Shown: piece by piece, positions 49,249-58,540 of the stretch
How the letters are laid out: every line of letters begins with the position of its first letter
How positions within the stretch are numbered: the first letter of the stretch is position 1
Source: JAMHWF01 sp035911095
Lineage (GTDB): Bacteria; Pseudomonadota; Gammaproteobacteria; Burkholderiales; Burkholderiaceae_C
Assembly: GCA_035911095.1 (NCBI GenBank)
Contig: JAMHWF010000077.1
Span: 124,001 to 188,000 of the forward strand
Direction of reading: 5' to 3'
Length of the DNA: 64,000 nt
Position numbers and translations under genes: made by a program
Notes under the pieces: model-generated
Database searches by the model: none
What the model saw: the letters and a program-made list of their open reading frames with translations, nothing else
Told to the model about the DNA's origin: nothing

Positions 49249-50097
49249 GTGAACCCGACCCCGCACGAACCGCGCCTCGCCCGTCTCGCCGCGATGCTCG
49301 CCGACCCGGCCCGCTCGCGCATGCTGGCCCACCTGCTGGCGGGCTGCCATGCGAGCGCCGGCGAGCTGGCCCAGGCGGCCTCGGTGACCCCGGCGACCGC
49401 CAGCGGCCACCTCGGCAAGCTGCAGGCGGCCGGCCTCGTCGCCTGCGAGCCGCGCGGCCGCCACCGCTACTACCGCCTCGCCGACGAGGCGGTGGCCCAG
49501 GCCCTCGAGGCGCTGGCGGTGGTCGCCGAGCGCGACCCGCTCGACCGCGCCTGGGCGCATCCGGCGCGGGCGCGGCTGCGCGAGGGCCGCTGTTGCTACG
49601 GTCACCTGGCCGGCAGGCTCGGCATCCTGCTCGCCGACGCGCTGCGCGGCGTGCAGGGCTTGCGCGTGGCAGCCGACGGCTACGCCCTGACCGACGCCGG
49701 CCGCGCCTGGCTGCGCCGGCTCGGGCTGGAAGCGGCGCCGCCGACGGCGCGGCGCCGCTATGCCTATCCCTGCCTCGACTGGTCGGAGCGGCGCGACCAC
49801 CTGGCGGGCCAGCTCGCCGACCAGATCCACCACCATTTCGCCGACCAGGGCTGGCTGCGTCGCGGCGAGGGGCGCGAGGTGGCGCTGACGCCGGCCGGCC
49901 GACGCGAACTGCTGCCGGTGCTCGAGGCCGCGGCCGGCGCGCCCCAGAAGGCCTGGGCCGGCCGGGAAGCCGGACGGGTCCGATCCGCCGGGCCGCTGGC
50001 GGAAGGCCCTGGTGCGGCGGCAGCCGCCAGCCCGGCTGGAGCCGTGGCGGCGCCGCCCGGCGCGCCGCCGCCCGACCGCCCCCGTCGCGCACGCTGA
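49249..50097 (+). CDS. ArsR-family transcriptional regulator
   Basis: A 282-residue regulator. Residues about 10-85 form an ArsR-type winged helix (ASAGELAQAASVTPATASGHLGKL). It is followed by the long-ArsR block GRCCYGHLAGRLGILLADAL, typical of the subgroup that pairs with NIPSNAP/ABM genes, and a Pro/Ala-rich tail of about 60 residues beyond the family end. GTG start, 16 nt after the ABM stop. It probably represses its own operon; the inducer is unknown. Confidence 0.86.
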   Translation: MNPTPHEPRLARLAAMLADPARSRMLAHLLAGCHASAGELAQAASVTPATASGHLGKLQAAGLVACEPRGRHRYYRLADEAVAQALEALAVVAERDPLDRAWAHPARARLREGRCCYGHLAGRLGILLADALRGVQGLRVAADGYALTDAGRAWLRRLGLEAAPPTARRRYAYPCLDWSERRDHLAGQLADQIHHHFADQGWLRRGEGREVALTPAGRRELLPVLEAAAGAPQKAWAGREAGRVRSAGPLAEGPGAAAAASPAGAVAAPPGAPPPDRPRRAR

Positions 50098-50246
50098 GGC
50101 GCTGCGGCCGCGCGGTGGCCTGCCCGGCGACGGCCACCCGACCCGGGCGGGTTTCGCCGCGCGCCGACCGCCGCGAGTGCGAACAGCAACACGCCAAACC
50201 CGTCGGCGTAGGCCGTCGATGTCCGGTTTGATGTCCAGCCCCTACC

Positions 50247-52445
50247 ATGTGCAACCGAAAACCAAGGCATGAGCGAAGTGCCGTTGAGCGCGTGATGGAG
50301 GAGGCGACACGCCTGCGTGGAGTGCGGGAGCTTGCGGTGCTGGACACACCGCCGGAGCCGGTGTTCGACTCCCTCACGCGTCTCGCGGCGCAGCTATGCA
50401 ACGCGCCGACGGCGCTGCTCGCCCTGGTCGACGAGACGCGGATCTGGTTCAAGGCCCAGGTCGGCCTGCCCGGGGCCGGCGAACTGCCGAGGGGCCTCGG
50501 GTTCTGCACCCGGGAGATCGAGGGCGACGGCCTGTTCGAGGTGTCCGACGCCTCGCTCGACCCGCGCTTCGCCGGGCACCCCTGGGTCATCGGCGGTCCG
50601 CAGATCCGCTTCTATGCCGGTGCATCGCTCGTGCTTTCCTGCGGGGCGCGCGTGGGCACGCTGTGCGTGCTTGACCGCGTGCCGCGCCGGCTCGACGCCG
50701 ACCAGGCCGCCGCATTGCGCCAGGTGGCGCACGCCGCCACCCAGGCGCTGGAGATGCGCCGCGACCTGATCCGGCAGTCGTCCGCCGCACGCAGCGACTA
50801 CGAGCTGGTGCTGGCCGAGCGCGAGGCACGCTACAAGGCGATCGTCGAGACACAGGCCGAACTCGTCTCGCTCGCCGATGCCGACGGCCTGATGAGCTAC
50901 GTCAACCCGTCCTTCGCGCGCCACTACGGCCGGCCGCGCGAATGGTTCGTCGGGCGCAGCCTCTACGAACTGGTCGACCCGGCCGACCAGGAACTGGTGC
51001 GCAACCACCTGTCGCGGGTGATGGCCGACGGCATCAGCCGCAACGAATCGAACCGCCTGATCACCCCTGACGGCCGCGAGCGCTGGGTGGCCTGGACCAA
51101 CAGCGTGCAGTACGAAGGCGGGCGCCGCATGCTGCACTCGGTCGGGCGCGACATCACCGACCAGCGCCGCGCCGAGCTCGCGCTGCGCGCCAGCGAGTCG
51201 CTGCTGCGCCGCATCGGCCGCGTCGCCGGGGTCGGCGGCTGGGAGTACGACCTGGCGTCGCAGCGACTCACCTGGTCGGACGGGATGCGCACGCTGCACG
51301 AGGTGCCCGAGGGCTTCGAGCCGGACGCCGAGTCGGGGTTTCGCTTCTACCCGCCCGAGGCGCGGCCGGTCCTCGAGGCGGCGATTCAGGCGGCGATGGA
51401 GCACGGCAGCGATTGGGACCTCGAGGTGCCCTTCGTCACCGCCAGCGGTCGGCGCCTGTGGACGCGCAGCGTCGGCGAGGCCGAGCAGGAGGACGGCCGC
51501 ACCGTGCGCCTGGTCGGCGCGCTGCAGGACGTCAGCGAGCGCAAGCAGCTCGAGGAGCAGGTGGCGCGCCAGACGGAGACCCTGCGCCTCGTGACCGAGG
51601 CGATCCCGGCGATCGTTGCGGTGATCGGCGCCGACGGGCGCTTCCGCTTCGTCAACAACGCCTTCGAGCACTGGATCGGCCGGCCGCGGCGGCAGATCGT
51701 CGGCCGCCAGCTGTCGGAGGTGCTCGGCGACGACGGTCCCGATCAGGGCCGAGAGCGGCTCGCCCAGGTGCTCGCGGGGCAGGCGGTGCACTTCGAGCGC
51801 TCGTTCCCGGATCGACGCGACTTCGCGCACCTGGCGATCAGCTACATCCCGCTCTATCTCGAGGACGAGGACGGCGGCCATGTCGACGGTTTCATCAGCG
51901 TCGCGCAGGACATCACGACGCTGAAGCTCGAGGCCGCGCGGCTCGCGCGGCTCGCCCACCGCGACGCGCTGACCGGGCTGCTCAACCGCGCCGGCTTCGA
52001 GCACTTCCTCGAGGAGCGGGTCGGCCGTGCCGAGCGGCTGGCGGTGCTGTGGATCGACCTCGACCACTTCAAGCCGGTCAACGACCGGCATGGACATGCG
52101 GCCGGCGACAAGCTGCTGCAGATGTTCGCGCAGCGGCTGAACCACCTGGTGCGCCCGGCCGACGCCGTGGCGCGCATCGGCGGCGACGAGTTCGCGCTGG
52201 TGCTCGAGGGCGTGCGCGAACCGGCGATCGCGGCCCAGGTCGCCGAGAAGGTCGTCGACGCGGCGCGCGCGCCGTTCGTCACGGCCGACGGCCTCGAGCT
52301 GCAGATCGGCGCCAGCGTCGGCATCGCGATCGCCGACGCGCACACGCGCGACTGGGAGACGCTGGTCGCCGAGGCGGACGCGATGCTCTACCAGGCCAAG
52401 CGCGCCGGCCGCGGGCGCCACGCCTTCTCGCTCACCAGCTTCTGA
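50247..52445 (+). CDS. GAF-PAS-PAS-PAS-GGDEF diguanylate cyclase
   Basis: A 732-residue soluble signalling enzyme. A GAF domain (about 20-170, DETRIWFKAQVGLPGAGELP), three PAS domains (about 185-305, 315-430, 440-560) and a C-terminal GGDEF domain. GGDEF (645-649) is intact, and RPAD five residues before it is the RxxD product-inhibition site, so it should make cyclic-di-GMP from two GTP under feedback control. No membrane helix: it senses cytoplasmic cues. ATG at 50247; a second at 50295 is possible. Single gene. Confidence 0.92.
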   Translation: MCNRKPRHERSAVERVMEEATRLRGVRELAVLDTPPEPVFDSLTRLAAQLCNAPTALLALVDETRIWFKAQVGLPGAGELPRGLGFCTREIEGDGLFEVSDASLDPRFAGHPWVIGGPQIRFYAGASLVLSCGARVGTLCVLDRVPRRLDADQAAALRQVAHAATQALEMRRDLIRQSSAARSDYELVLAEREARYKAIVETQAELVSLADADGLMSYVNPSFARHYGRPREWFVGRSLYELVDPADQELVRNHLSRVMADGISRNESNRLITPDGRERWVAWTNSVQYEGGRRMLHSVGRDITDQRRAELALRASESLLRRIGRVAGVGGWEYDLASQRLTWSDGMRTLHEVPEGFEPDAESGFRFYPPEARPVLEAAIQAAMEHGSDWDLEVPFVTASGRRLWTRSVGEAEQEDGRTVRLVGALQDVSERKQLEEQVARQTETLRLVTEAIPAIVAVIGADGRFRFVNNAFEHWIGRPRRQIVGRQLSEVLGDDGPDQGRERLAQVLAGQAVHFERSFPDRRDFAHLAISYIPLYLEDEDGGHVDGFISVAQDITTLKLEAARLARLAHRDALTGLLNRAGFEHFLEERVGRAERLAVLWIDLDHFKPVNDRHGHAAGDKLLQMFAQRLNHLVRPADAVARIGGDEFALVLEGVREPAIAAQVAEKVVDAARAPFVTADGLELQIGASVGIAIADAHTRDWETLVAEADAMLYQAKRAGRGRHAFSLTSF

Positions 52446-52784
52446 GCGTCGCCCGGGCGGCGCCCTGCGGACCGGGTGCGACGTTTCGCGCGCGGACAAG
52501 AGAAAGCCCGCGGCCATTGCTGGCGGCGGGCTTCTGCTTCCGGGCATCGCCCCTCGCGGGAGGGTCGACGACGGTTTCTCGGCGCTGGGGTACGGGTTCC
52601 CTGGACTTGCGGTCCGTCTCCGCCCAATGGTGCGGCCGGTTCTGCGCTCGGACGAGGGCCATTGTGCGGGCCGCCCGTGACGCCGATGTGACGAAGCGAG
52701 GGGTGATTCGCCCCCAATTGCGCCGTCGGTGCCGGAGGCTGACGGGCAGCCGCCCGCCGTGTCGCAGCCCCGCCGCGGGACGGG
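52446..52784. other. 339-nt intergenic region between convergent genes
   Basis: It lies between the diguanylate cyclase and PPK2 stops. It contains a terminator hairpin (52504-52533). Nothing else is recognised. Confidence 0.6.
52504..52533. terminator. bidirectional-type terminator hairpin
   Basis: AAGCCCGC (52504-52511) pairs with GCGGGCTT (52526-52533), loop 14 nt, preceded by AGA and followed by CTGCTTCC. It sits 59 nt after the diguanylate cyclase stop and before the convergent PPK2 stop, a fit for termination of both. Confidence 0.65.
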
Positions 52785-53723
52785 TCAGTACGCCTCGGGC
52801 ACGATCATCGACGCCGGCACCGGGTGGCGGATGTAGTCGGCATGGCGCTCGCGCGCCGGCAGCTCGATGGTGGGCTTCTCGACCTCGCGGTAGGGCATCA
52901 GCGACAGCAGGTGGCTGATGCAGTTCAGGCGCGCCTTCTTCTTGTCGACCGCCTGCACGACCCACCACGGCGCCTCGGGGATGTGGGTGCGCTCGAGCAT
53001 CGCTTCCTTCGCCTTGGTGTAGTCCTCCCAGCGGCGGCGCGACTCAAGGTCCATCGGGCTCAGTTTCCACTGCTTCAGCGGGTCGTGGATGCGGCCGAGG
53101 AAGCGCAGGTGCTGCTCGTCGTCGGTGATCGAGAACCAGTACTTGACGAGGCGGATGCCGCTGCGCACCAGCATGCGCTCGAACTCGGGCACCGAGCGGA
53201 AGAACTCCTCGACGTCGTTCTCGTTGCAGAAGCCCATCACCCGCTCGACGCCGGCGCGGTTGTACCAGCTGCGGTCGAAGAGCACGATCTCGCCGCCGGC
53301 CGGCAGCTGCGAGACATAGCGCTGGAAGTACCACTGCGTGCGCTCGCGGTCGTTCGGCGCCGGCAGCGCGACGACGCGGCACACGCGCGGGTTCAGGCGC
53401 TGGGTGATGCGCTTGATGACGCCGCCCTTGCCGGCCGAGTCGCGCCCTTCGAAGACGACGACGACCTTCTCCTTCGTCTGCGCGACCCAGTCCTGCAGCT
53501 TCACCAGCTCGCCCTGCAGGCGGAACAGCTCGCGGAAGTAGGCGCGCCGCGCGAGGCCGTGCGACGGGTCCTGGTCGAGGCCGACCAGCGCGTCGACGTT
53601 GCGGTCCTCGAGCTCGAGCTCGTACTCCTCGTCGTAGCCGTCGAGCAGGTCGCGCTCGATGCGGCGCACGAGTTCGTCGTGGGGGTCGGTGGAGGTGGGG
53701 GCTTCGGTCGTCTGGCGGTCCAT
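52785..53723 (-). CDS. ppk2: polyphosphate kinase 2 (PPK2)
   Basis: A 312-residue PPK2-family kinase, which transfers phosphate between polyphosphate and nucleoside (di)phosphates. Walker A FEGRDSAGKGG (91-101), the lid-region LNPRVCRVVALPAPNDRERTQW in part, Walker B-like EIVLFDRSWYNRAGVE and the C-terminal WWVVQAVDKKKARLN are typical. One PPK2 domain only. A Pho box on its strand lies 66 nt before the ATG, so phosphate starvation should induce it. It diverges from a phosphate transporter gene. Confidence 0.92.
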   Translation of the reverse strand: MDRQTTEAPTSTDPHDELVRRIERDLLDGYDEEYELELEDRNVDALVGLDQDPSHGLARRAYFRELFRLQGELVKLQDWVAQTKEKVVVVFEGRDSAGKGGVIKRITQRLNPRVCRVVALPAPNDRERTQWYFQRYVSQLPAGGEIVLFDRSWYNRAGVERVMGFCNENDVEEFFRSVPEFERMLVRSGIRLVKYWFSITDDEQHLRFLGRIHDPLKQWKLSPMDLESRRRWEDYTKAKEAMLERTHIPEAPWWVVQAVDKKKARLNCISHLLSLMPYREVEKPTIELPARERHADYIRHPVPASMIVPEAY

Positions 53724-53788
53724 GGGCGTGCAGGGGTGGGTGTGCGTCGCGGGGGTGCGGGCGTCGCGGCGGACCATGCGTCGGGCAG

Positions 53789-53806
53789 ATGACAGGAGCG
53801 TGACAC
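53789..53806 (-). promoter_or_regulatory. Pho box facing ppk2
   Basis: On the minus strand GTGTCAC-GCTC-CTGTCAT: two 7-bp half sites at 11-bp period, matching CTGTCAT-N4-CTGTCAT with one or two differences. A CATGGT -10 candidate follows 10 nt later. PhoB-phosphate would activate ppk2. Confidence 0.75.
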
Positions 53807-53824
53807 CCGGCGGCGCCGGCGGGC

Positions 53825-53842
53825 CCGTCACGGCGCTGTCAC
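53825..53842 (+). promoter_or_regulatory. Pho box facing the Na/Pi transporter
   Basis: CCGTCAC-GGCG-CTGTCAC, two half sites at 11-bp period. TACGGT (53853-53858) follows at 10 nt as a -10 candidate, the usual PhoB layout in which the box replaces the -35. Confidence 0.72.
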
Positions 53843-53997
53843 ACGGCGCTCCTACGGTTCGGCCCGGGGCGCAGCGACCGCGGCGGCAGCCGGTGGTCGC
53901 CTCTTGCGCGGCTGCCCGGCCACCGGGGCCGGGCGCGGTCCACATCCCCCTACATCCAAGACACGCGAGGCCCCGACCGCCGGGGCGAGGAGGACCC

Positions 53998-55686
53998 ATG
54001 CAGGTCGATATCTTCAGAGAGGTGCTGGTGCCGGTGATCGGCGGCCTGGGCATCTTCATGCTCGGGCTCGAGTTCATGTCCGACGGCATCCACAACCTGG
54101 CCGCGCACCGCATGCGCGCCGTGCTGGCGAAGATCGCCGGCACGCCGATCAAGGGCCTGATGGCGGGCACGCTGATCACCGGTGTGCTGCAGTCGAGCAC
54201 CGCGATGACGGTGATGGTCGTCGGCCTGGTCAATGCCGGGGTCGTCGCCTTGCGGCCGGCGATCAGCGTGATCATGGGCGCCAACATCGGCACCACGCTC
54301 GGCAACGGTCTGATCGCGCTGCCGCTCGGGCCGCTCGGGCTGATCCTGGCCGGGGTGTTCGCGCTCGTCTACGTGTTCGCGAAGGCCGAGAAGACGAAGA
54401 GCATGGCCTTCACGCTGATGGGCTTCGCGCTGATCTTCTACGGCCTCAACCTGATGACCGGCGGCCTGAAGCCGCTGCGCGCGCTGCCCGAGGTGATGTC
54501 GGCGATCTCGGCCCTCAACGCCGACAGCTTCACCGGCCTCATCTACTGCGTGCTGACCGCCGCCGGCATCACCGCGATGATCCACTCGTCGTCGGCGACG
54601 ATCGGCATCGTGATGGGCCTGGGCGCGGCCGGCGTGCTCGACTGGCAGACCGCGGTCGCCTTCTCGCTCGGCGCCGACCTGGGCACCACGATCACCTCGT
54701 GGATGGCCTCGCTCAACCTGTCGAAGAACGCGAAGCGCGCGGCCTATGCGCACATCTCGTTCAACTTCCTCGGCGTGGCCTTCATGCTGCCGCTGTTCTT
54801 CGTCTCGATGGACCTGCTGCGCTGGGTCATGGGCTTCTTCGGCGGCGACCCGTCGGTGGCGGTGATGGAGAACGGCAAGGAGACCTTCCCGCTGGTGCCG
54901 GTGGCGGTGGGCCTGTACTCGATCGGCTTCAACATCTTCAACACCGCGCTGCTGTTCCCGTTCATCGGCACCTTCGAGCGCGTGCTCTCCCGCATCGGCG
55001 CGCGCACGACCGACGACGAGGAGGACTACTCGCTGCCGCGCCACCTGGCGCCGGGCCTGTCGGCCCAGCTCGCTACCGCGGTGCCGGCGGTGCAGCAGGA
55101 GATGGCGCGCTACCTCGATGCCTCGCGCCAGATGCTGTCGGCCGCGCAGGGGGCCGAGACGCCGTTCAAGAGCGTGCATGAGCACCAGGCGGCGCTCGAC
55201 ACGCTGAACCGCGAGATCCGGCGCTTCACCGCCGAGGCCTTCCGGCCCGGCCTCTCGTCGCGCGAGCGCGACCTGGTGGCCAGCCTGATCGAGGAGGAGG
55301 ACTTCAGCGCCAGCCTCGGCGAGGCGCTGTACCAGATCGCGCGCCGCGTCGAGCGGCATCCGTTCGGGCAGCAGGGGCTGGAGCTGGTGAACGAGGTGCT
55401 CGCGATGGTCGACGGCGGCGTCGCGGCGCGCCTCGACGGGCGCGAGCCCGCGACGCCGCCGCGCGAGGCGATCGACGCGCTGCGCGCCCGCTGCCTGGCC
55501 GCGGCCGAACTGCCGAACGAGGACCGCGGCGCGCTGCTCGCGCTGCTCGGCAGCGCCGAGCGCGCGCTGTTCCTGGCCGAGCGCATCCAGCTCGAGCGGC
55601 GCTCGGTCTCGCGCGAGATCGGTGCGGCCGCGGGTGCGGCGTCCGGCGCCGGGCTTCCCGGCCGGCTGGCGCCGGGGGCGGCCTGA
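53998..55686 (+). CDS. Na/Pi cotransporter family protein
   Basis: A 562-residue membrane protein. Two inverted Na/Pi repeats: GVLQSSTAMTVMVVGLV (QSS motif, about 62-78) and AMIHSSSATIGIVMGL (about 197-212). A cytoplasmic PhoU-like helical domain occupies about 360-545. Such NptA/YjbB proteins move phosphate with sodium, in or out. A GAGGAGG Shine-Dalgarno site precedes the ATG. Controlled by the Pho box at 53825-53842; the next gene is a phosphate-binding protein 1 nt after its stop. Confidence 0.9.
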   Translation: MQVDIFREVLVPVIGGLGIFMLGLEFMSDGIHNLAAHRMRAVLAKIAGTPIKGLMAGTLITGVLQSSTAMTVMVVGLVNAGVVALRPAISVIMGANIGTTLGNGLIALPLGPLGLILAGVFALVYVFAKAEKTKSMAFTLMGFALIFYGLNLMTGGLKPLRALPEVMSAISALNADSFTGLIYCVLTAAGITAMIHSSSATIGIVMGLGAAGVLDWQTAVAFSLGADLGTTITSWMASLNLSKNAKRAAYAHISFNFLGVAFMLPLFFVSMDLLRWVMGFFGGDPSVAVMENGKETFPLVPVAVGLYSIGFNIFNTALLFPFIGTFERVLSRIGARTTDDEEDYSLPRHLAPGLSAQLATAVPAVQQEMARYLDASRQMLSAAQGAETPFKSVHEHQAALDTLNREIRRFTAEAFRPGLSSRERDLVASLIEEEDFSASLGEALYQIARRVERHPFGQQGLELVNEVLAMVDGGVAARLDGREPATPPREAIDALRARCLAAAELPNEDRGALLALLGSAERALFLAERIQLERRSVSREIGAAAGAASGAGLPGRLAPGAA

Positions 55687-55687
55687 G

Positions 55688-56881
55688 ATGGCACAGCGCT
55701 CCACTCCGCGGCGGGAATGCCGCTTCGATGGCCCGGGCCCGGCCGGGCCGGGCCAGGCCACTGAACCTGGCCTCGCGGCCGGCGTCGGCGGGTGCGGCCC
55801 GCGCCGCCGCGCCTGGCTCGCCGCCTGCGCCTCGGCGCTCGCGCTGCCGGCGGGCAGCGCCTGGGCGCAGGTTGTCGACGCCTTCGCCTCGGCGGCGCTC
55901 AGCGGCGCCGGCTCCACCTTCGTGCACCCGCTGATGGACGCCTGGGCGCGCGAGTACCGCGCCTCCCGCAAGGGCGGCGCTTCGTCGCGCCTCGGCGGCG
56001 GCGGGCTCGAGGACGAGATCGGCGGCGTGGCCCTGGACTACGAGGCGGTCGGCTCGCGGGCGGGCATCCAGCGCGTCAAGGCGCGCGCGGTCGACTTCGC
56101 GGTCAGCGAGATGCCGTTGCCGGCCGACGACCTGGCCCGCGAGCGCCTGCTGCAGGTGCCGCTGGCGAGCGGCGCGATCGCGGTCGCGGCCAACCTCGGG
56201 CCGCAGGCCGATGCGAAGGAGCGGGTGCTGCAGCTGAGCCCCGGCCTGCTCGCCGAGATCTTCCTCGGGCGCGTCACGCGCTGGGACGACGCATCGCTCG
56301 CAGCCGAGAACCCGGGCCTTGCGCTGCCGGCCCAGCCGATCGTGGTGCAGCACCGCGTCGATGGCTCGGGCACCACCTGGACCTTCACGCGCTGGCTCTC
56401 CGGCCACAGCGCCGACTGGTCGGCCCGCGTCGGCCATGACCTCGCGGTCGCCTGGCCCACAGGGCAGGGCGTCGAGGGTACCGGCGGGATGGCGCGTGCG
56501 ATCGGCGCCACACCGGGTGCGATCGGTTACCTCGATGCGGTGCAGGCCCAGCGCGCCGGTCTGGTGCGCGCCGCGCTGCGCAACCCGGCCGGCCGCTACG
56601 TCGCGCCGCGGGCAGCGGCGCTGCGCGCGGCGGTCGACAGCGCCCGCTTCGACGACCCCGCGGCCGCGGTGCGCGGCCTGCTCGACCAGCCCGGCGAGTC
56701 GGCCTATCCGCTGGTGGCCGTCGTCTACGGCTTGGCCAGGGCGGAAGCGGGCGCTCGCCAGCAGGCGGCGCTGGCCTTCCTCGACTGGGTGCTGGCGCAT
56801 GGCGCGACCAGCGCCGAAGCCCTGGGCTACGCGGCGCTGCCGGCCGCGGCAGCGCAGGCGCTGCGCCAGACCTTGCGCTGA
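55688..56881 (+). CDS. PstS-like phosphate-binding protein
   Basis: A 397-residue periplasmic phosphate-binding protein. A long basic N-terminus leads to a signal segment ending SAWAQVV (about residue 62). Phosphate-site motifs are ALSGAGSTFVHPL, VDFAVSEMPL, and VDGSGTTWTFTRWLSG; TGGMARAIGATPGAIGYLD is typical of PstS. No pstCAB follows, so it may serve the Na/Pi cotransporter upstream, or act as a scavenging or sensing protein. ATG at 55688 lies 1 nt after the upstream stop; no separate promoter visible. Confidence 0.88.
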   Translation: MAQRSTPRRECRFDGPGPAGPGQATEPGLAAGVGGCGPRRRAWLAACASALALPAGSAWAQVVDAFASAALSGAGSTFVHPLMDAWAREYRASRKGGASSRLGGGGLEDEIGGVALDYEAVGSRAGIQRVKARAVDFAVSEMPLPADDLARERLLQVPLASGAIAVAANLGPQADAKERVLQLSPGLLAEIFLGRVTRWDDASLAAENPGLALPAQPIVVQHRVDGSGTTWTFTRWLSGHSADWSARVGHDLAVAWPTGQGVEGTGGMARAIGATPGAIGYLDAVQAQRAGLVRAALRNPAGRYVAPRAAALRAAVDSARFDDPAAAVRGLLDQPGESAYPLVAVVYGLARAEAGARQQAALAFLDWVLAHGATSAEALGYAALPAAAAQALRQTLR

Positions 56882-57034
56882 GCACCGGGGCGCTCGCCCC
56901 GTGTGATCTCTGACACGGCCCGGGCCCCGGCCCGGGGCGCTTGCCTGAGGGGCGCGCCACCGGAGACCGTGAATTCCCTTAGTCGTGTCGTAGGATCGTC
57001 GGCTTGCCTCGGGCACCCGCCTCGGGCCCGATCC

Positions 57035-58540
57035 ATGTCGCAGAACCCCCCTCCAGACCCTTCCCTCAAGGCCAAGGTTTTCTCCGGATTGCTGTGGTCG
57101 ATCGTGCGCAACTGGGGTTCGCGCCTGGTCGCACTCGGCACCTTCGTCGTGCTCGCGCGCCATGTCGAGGCGGGCGACATGGGCCTGATCGCCGCGGCGC
57201 TGGCGGTGCTGGCCTTCATCGAGATCTTCACCGAGCAGGGCCTGACCTCGGCGATCGTGCAGCGCCCGCAGATGACGCCGGCGCTGCTCAACGCCGCCTT
57301 CGTCGTCAACCTCGCGGCGGCGACATTCGCGCTGGCCGTCATCCTGATCGGCGCGCCGTGGATCGCGCAGGCGATGAACGTGCCGCCGCTGACGCCGGTG
57401 CTGCAGGTGGTCGCCTTCTCGATCGTCTTCAACGCGCTCGGCTTCGGCCAGCAGGCGATGTGCATGCGCAACTTCGCCTACAAGTGGCTCGCGCTGCGCT
57501 CGCTGGTGGCGACCGCGGTCTCGGGCGTGGTCGGGGTCGGGCTGGTGCTGCTGGGCTACGGCGTCTGGGGGCTGGTGGCACAGGCCGTGCTAGTTGCGGT
57601 CATCAACACCTTGATGCTGTGGCTCAAGCCCCAGTGGCGACCCTCATGGGAATTCGACTTCGCCAGCCTGCGCAGCCTGATGGGCTACAGCGTCAAGGTC
57701 TTCGCCTCGCAGCTGGTCAACTTCGGCAACACGCGCTTCATCGAGATCTTTCTCGCCGCGACGCTCGGGCCGGCGGCGCTCGGCCTGTACGCGGTGGGCA
57801 TGCGCATCCACCAGTCGCTGCAGCAGCTGCTGAACTCGGCGGTGCTGCAGGTCGCGCACAGCGGCTTCTCGCGCCTGGCCGCGCAGCCGCGGCGGCTGCT
57901 CGGCGCCTACCATGCGGCGTCGACGGCCTCGGCGGCGGTCGCGGCGCCGGCGTTCTGGCTCACCGGGCTGCTCGGGCCGGAGCTGGCCGAGATCGTCTAC
58001 GGCCAGCGCTGGATCGACGCCTCCAAGCTGATGCTGCCGATGGCGCTGCTCGGCGCGGTGCAGACGGTGCAGTTCTACAACGGCAGCGTGATCGACGCGG
58101 TCGGCAAGCCCTCGCTCACCCTGGCGATCAACCTCGCCAAGCTCGCCGCGGCGGCGGCGAGCCTGCTGCTGACGGTCGGCCAGCCGCTCGAGGTCATCGT
58201 CTGGGCCTTCGTCATCGGCCAGCTCTGCGTGACGCCGCTCAGCTACGCGATGGCGCGGCGCGGCTTCGGCCTGCCGCTCGGCGACACGCTGCGGCGCCTG
58301 GCGCCTTTCGCGCTGGCGATGGCGGCGATGGCGGGGGCGGTGTTCGGCATCCGAGGCTCGGGCGAGCTCCAGGGCCTCGGCGCCTGGTCGCGCCTGGGGC
58401 TGTTGTTCTTGGCGGCGGCAGGGAGCTATCTGATCGTGGTGCTTAGTCTCGGTTGGGAACCGCTGCGCGCGACGGTGATGCAGTTGCGCCGACGCAAGCA
58501 GGGCCGCTCGCCGCGCGGGCGCACGAAGTCGCGCCCATGA
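57035..58540 (+). CDS. oligosaccharide flippase (Wzx/MOP family)
   Basis: A 501-residue protein of about 12-14 membrane helices in the polysaccharide-transporter branch of the MOP superfamily. Landmarks: FSGLLWSIVRNWGSRLVALGTFVVLAR, EIFTEQGLTSAIVQRP, GYSVKVFASQLVNFGNTRFIE. It would translocate lipid-linked sugars for exopolysaccharide, O-antigen or similar. The ATG overlaps nothing upstream; its stop overlaps the glycosyltransferase start (ATGA), so the two form one operon. No other polysaccharide genes are in the window. Confidence 0.88.
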   Translation: MSQNPPPDPSLKAKVFSGLLWSIVRNWGSRLVALGTFVVLARHVEAGDMGLIAAALAVLAFIEIFTEQGLTSAIVQRPQMTPALLNAAFVVNLAAATFALAVILIGAPWIAQAMNVPPLTPVLQVVAFSIVFNALGFGQQAMCMRNFAYKWLALRSLVATAVSGVVGVGLVLLGYGVWGLVAQAVLVAVINTLMLWLKPQWRPSWEFDFASLRSLMGYSVKVFASQLVNFGNTRFIEIFLAATLGPAALGLYAVGMRIHQSLQQLLNSAVLQVAHSGFSRLAAQPRRLLGAYHAASTASAAVAAPAFWLTGLLGPELAEIVYGQRWIDASKLMLPMALLGAVQTVQFYNGSVIDAVGKPSLTLAINLAKLAAAAASLLLTVGQPLEVIVWAFVIGQLCVTPLSYAMARRGFGLPLGDTLRRLAPFALAMAAMAGAVFGIRGSGELQGLGAWSRLGLLFLAAAGSYLIVVLSLGWEPLRATVMQLRRRKQGRSPRGRTKSRP

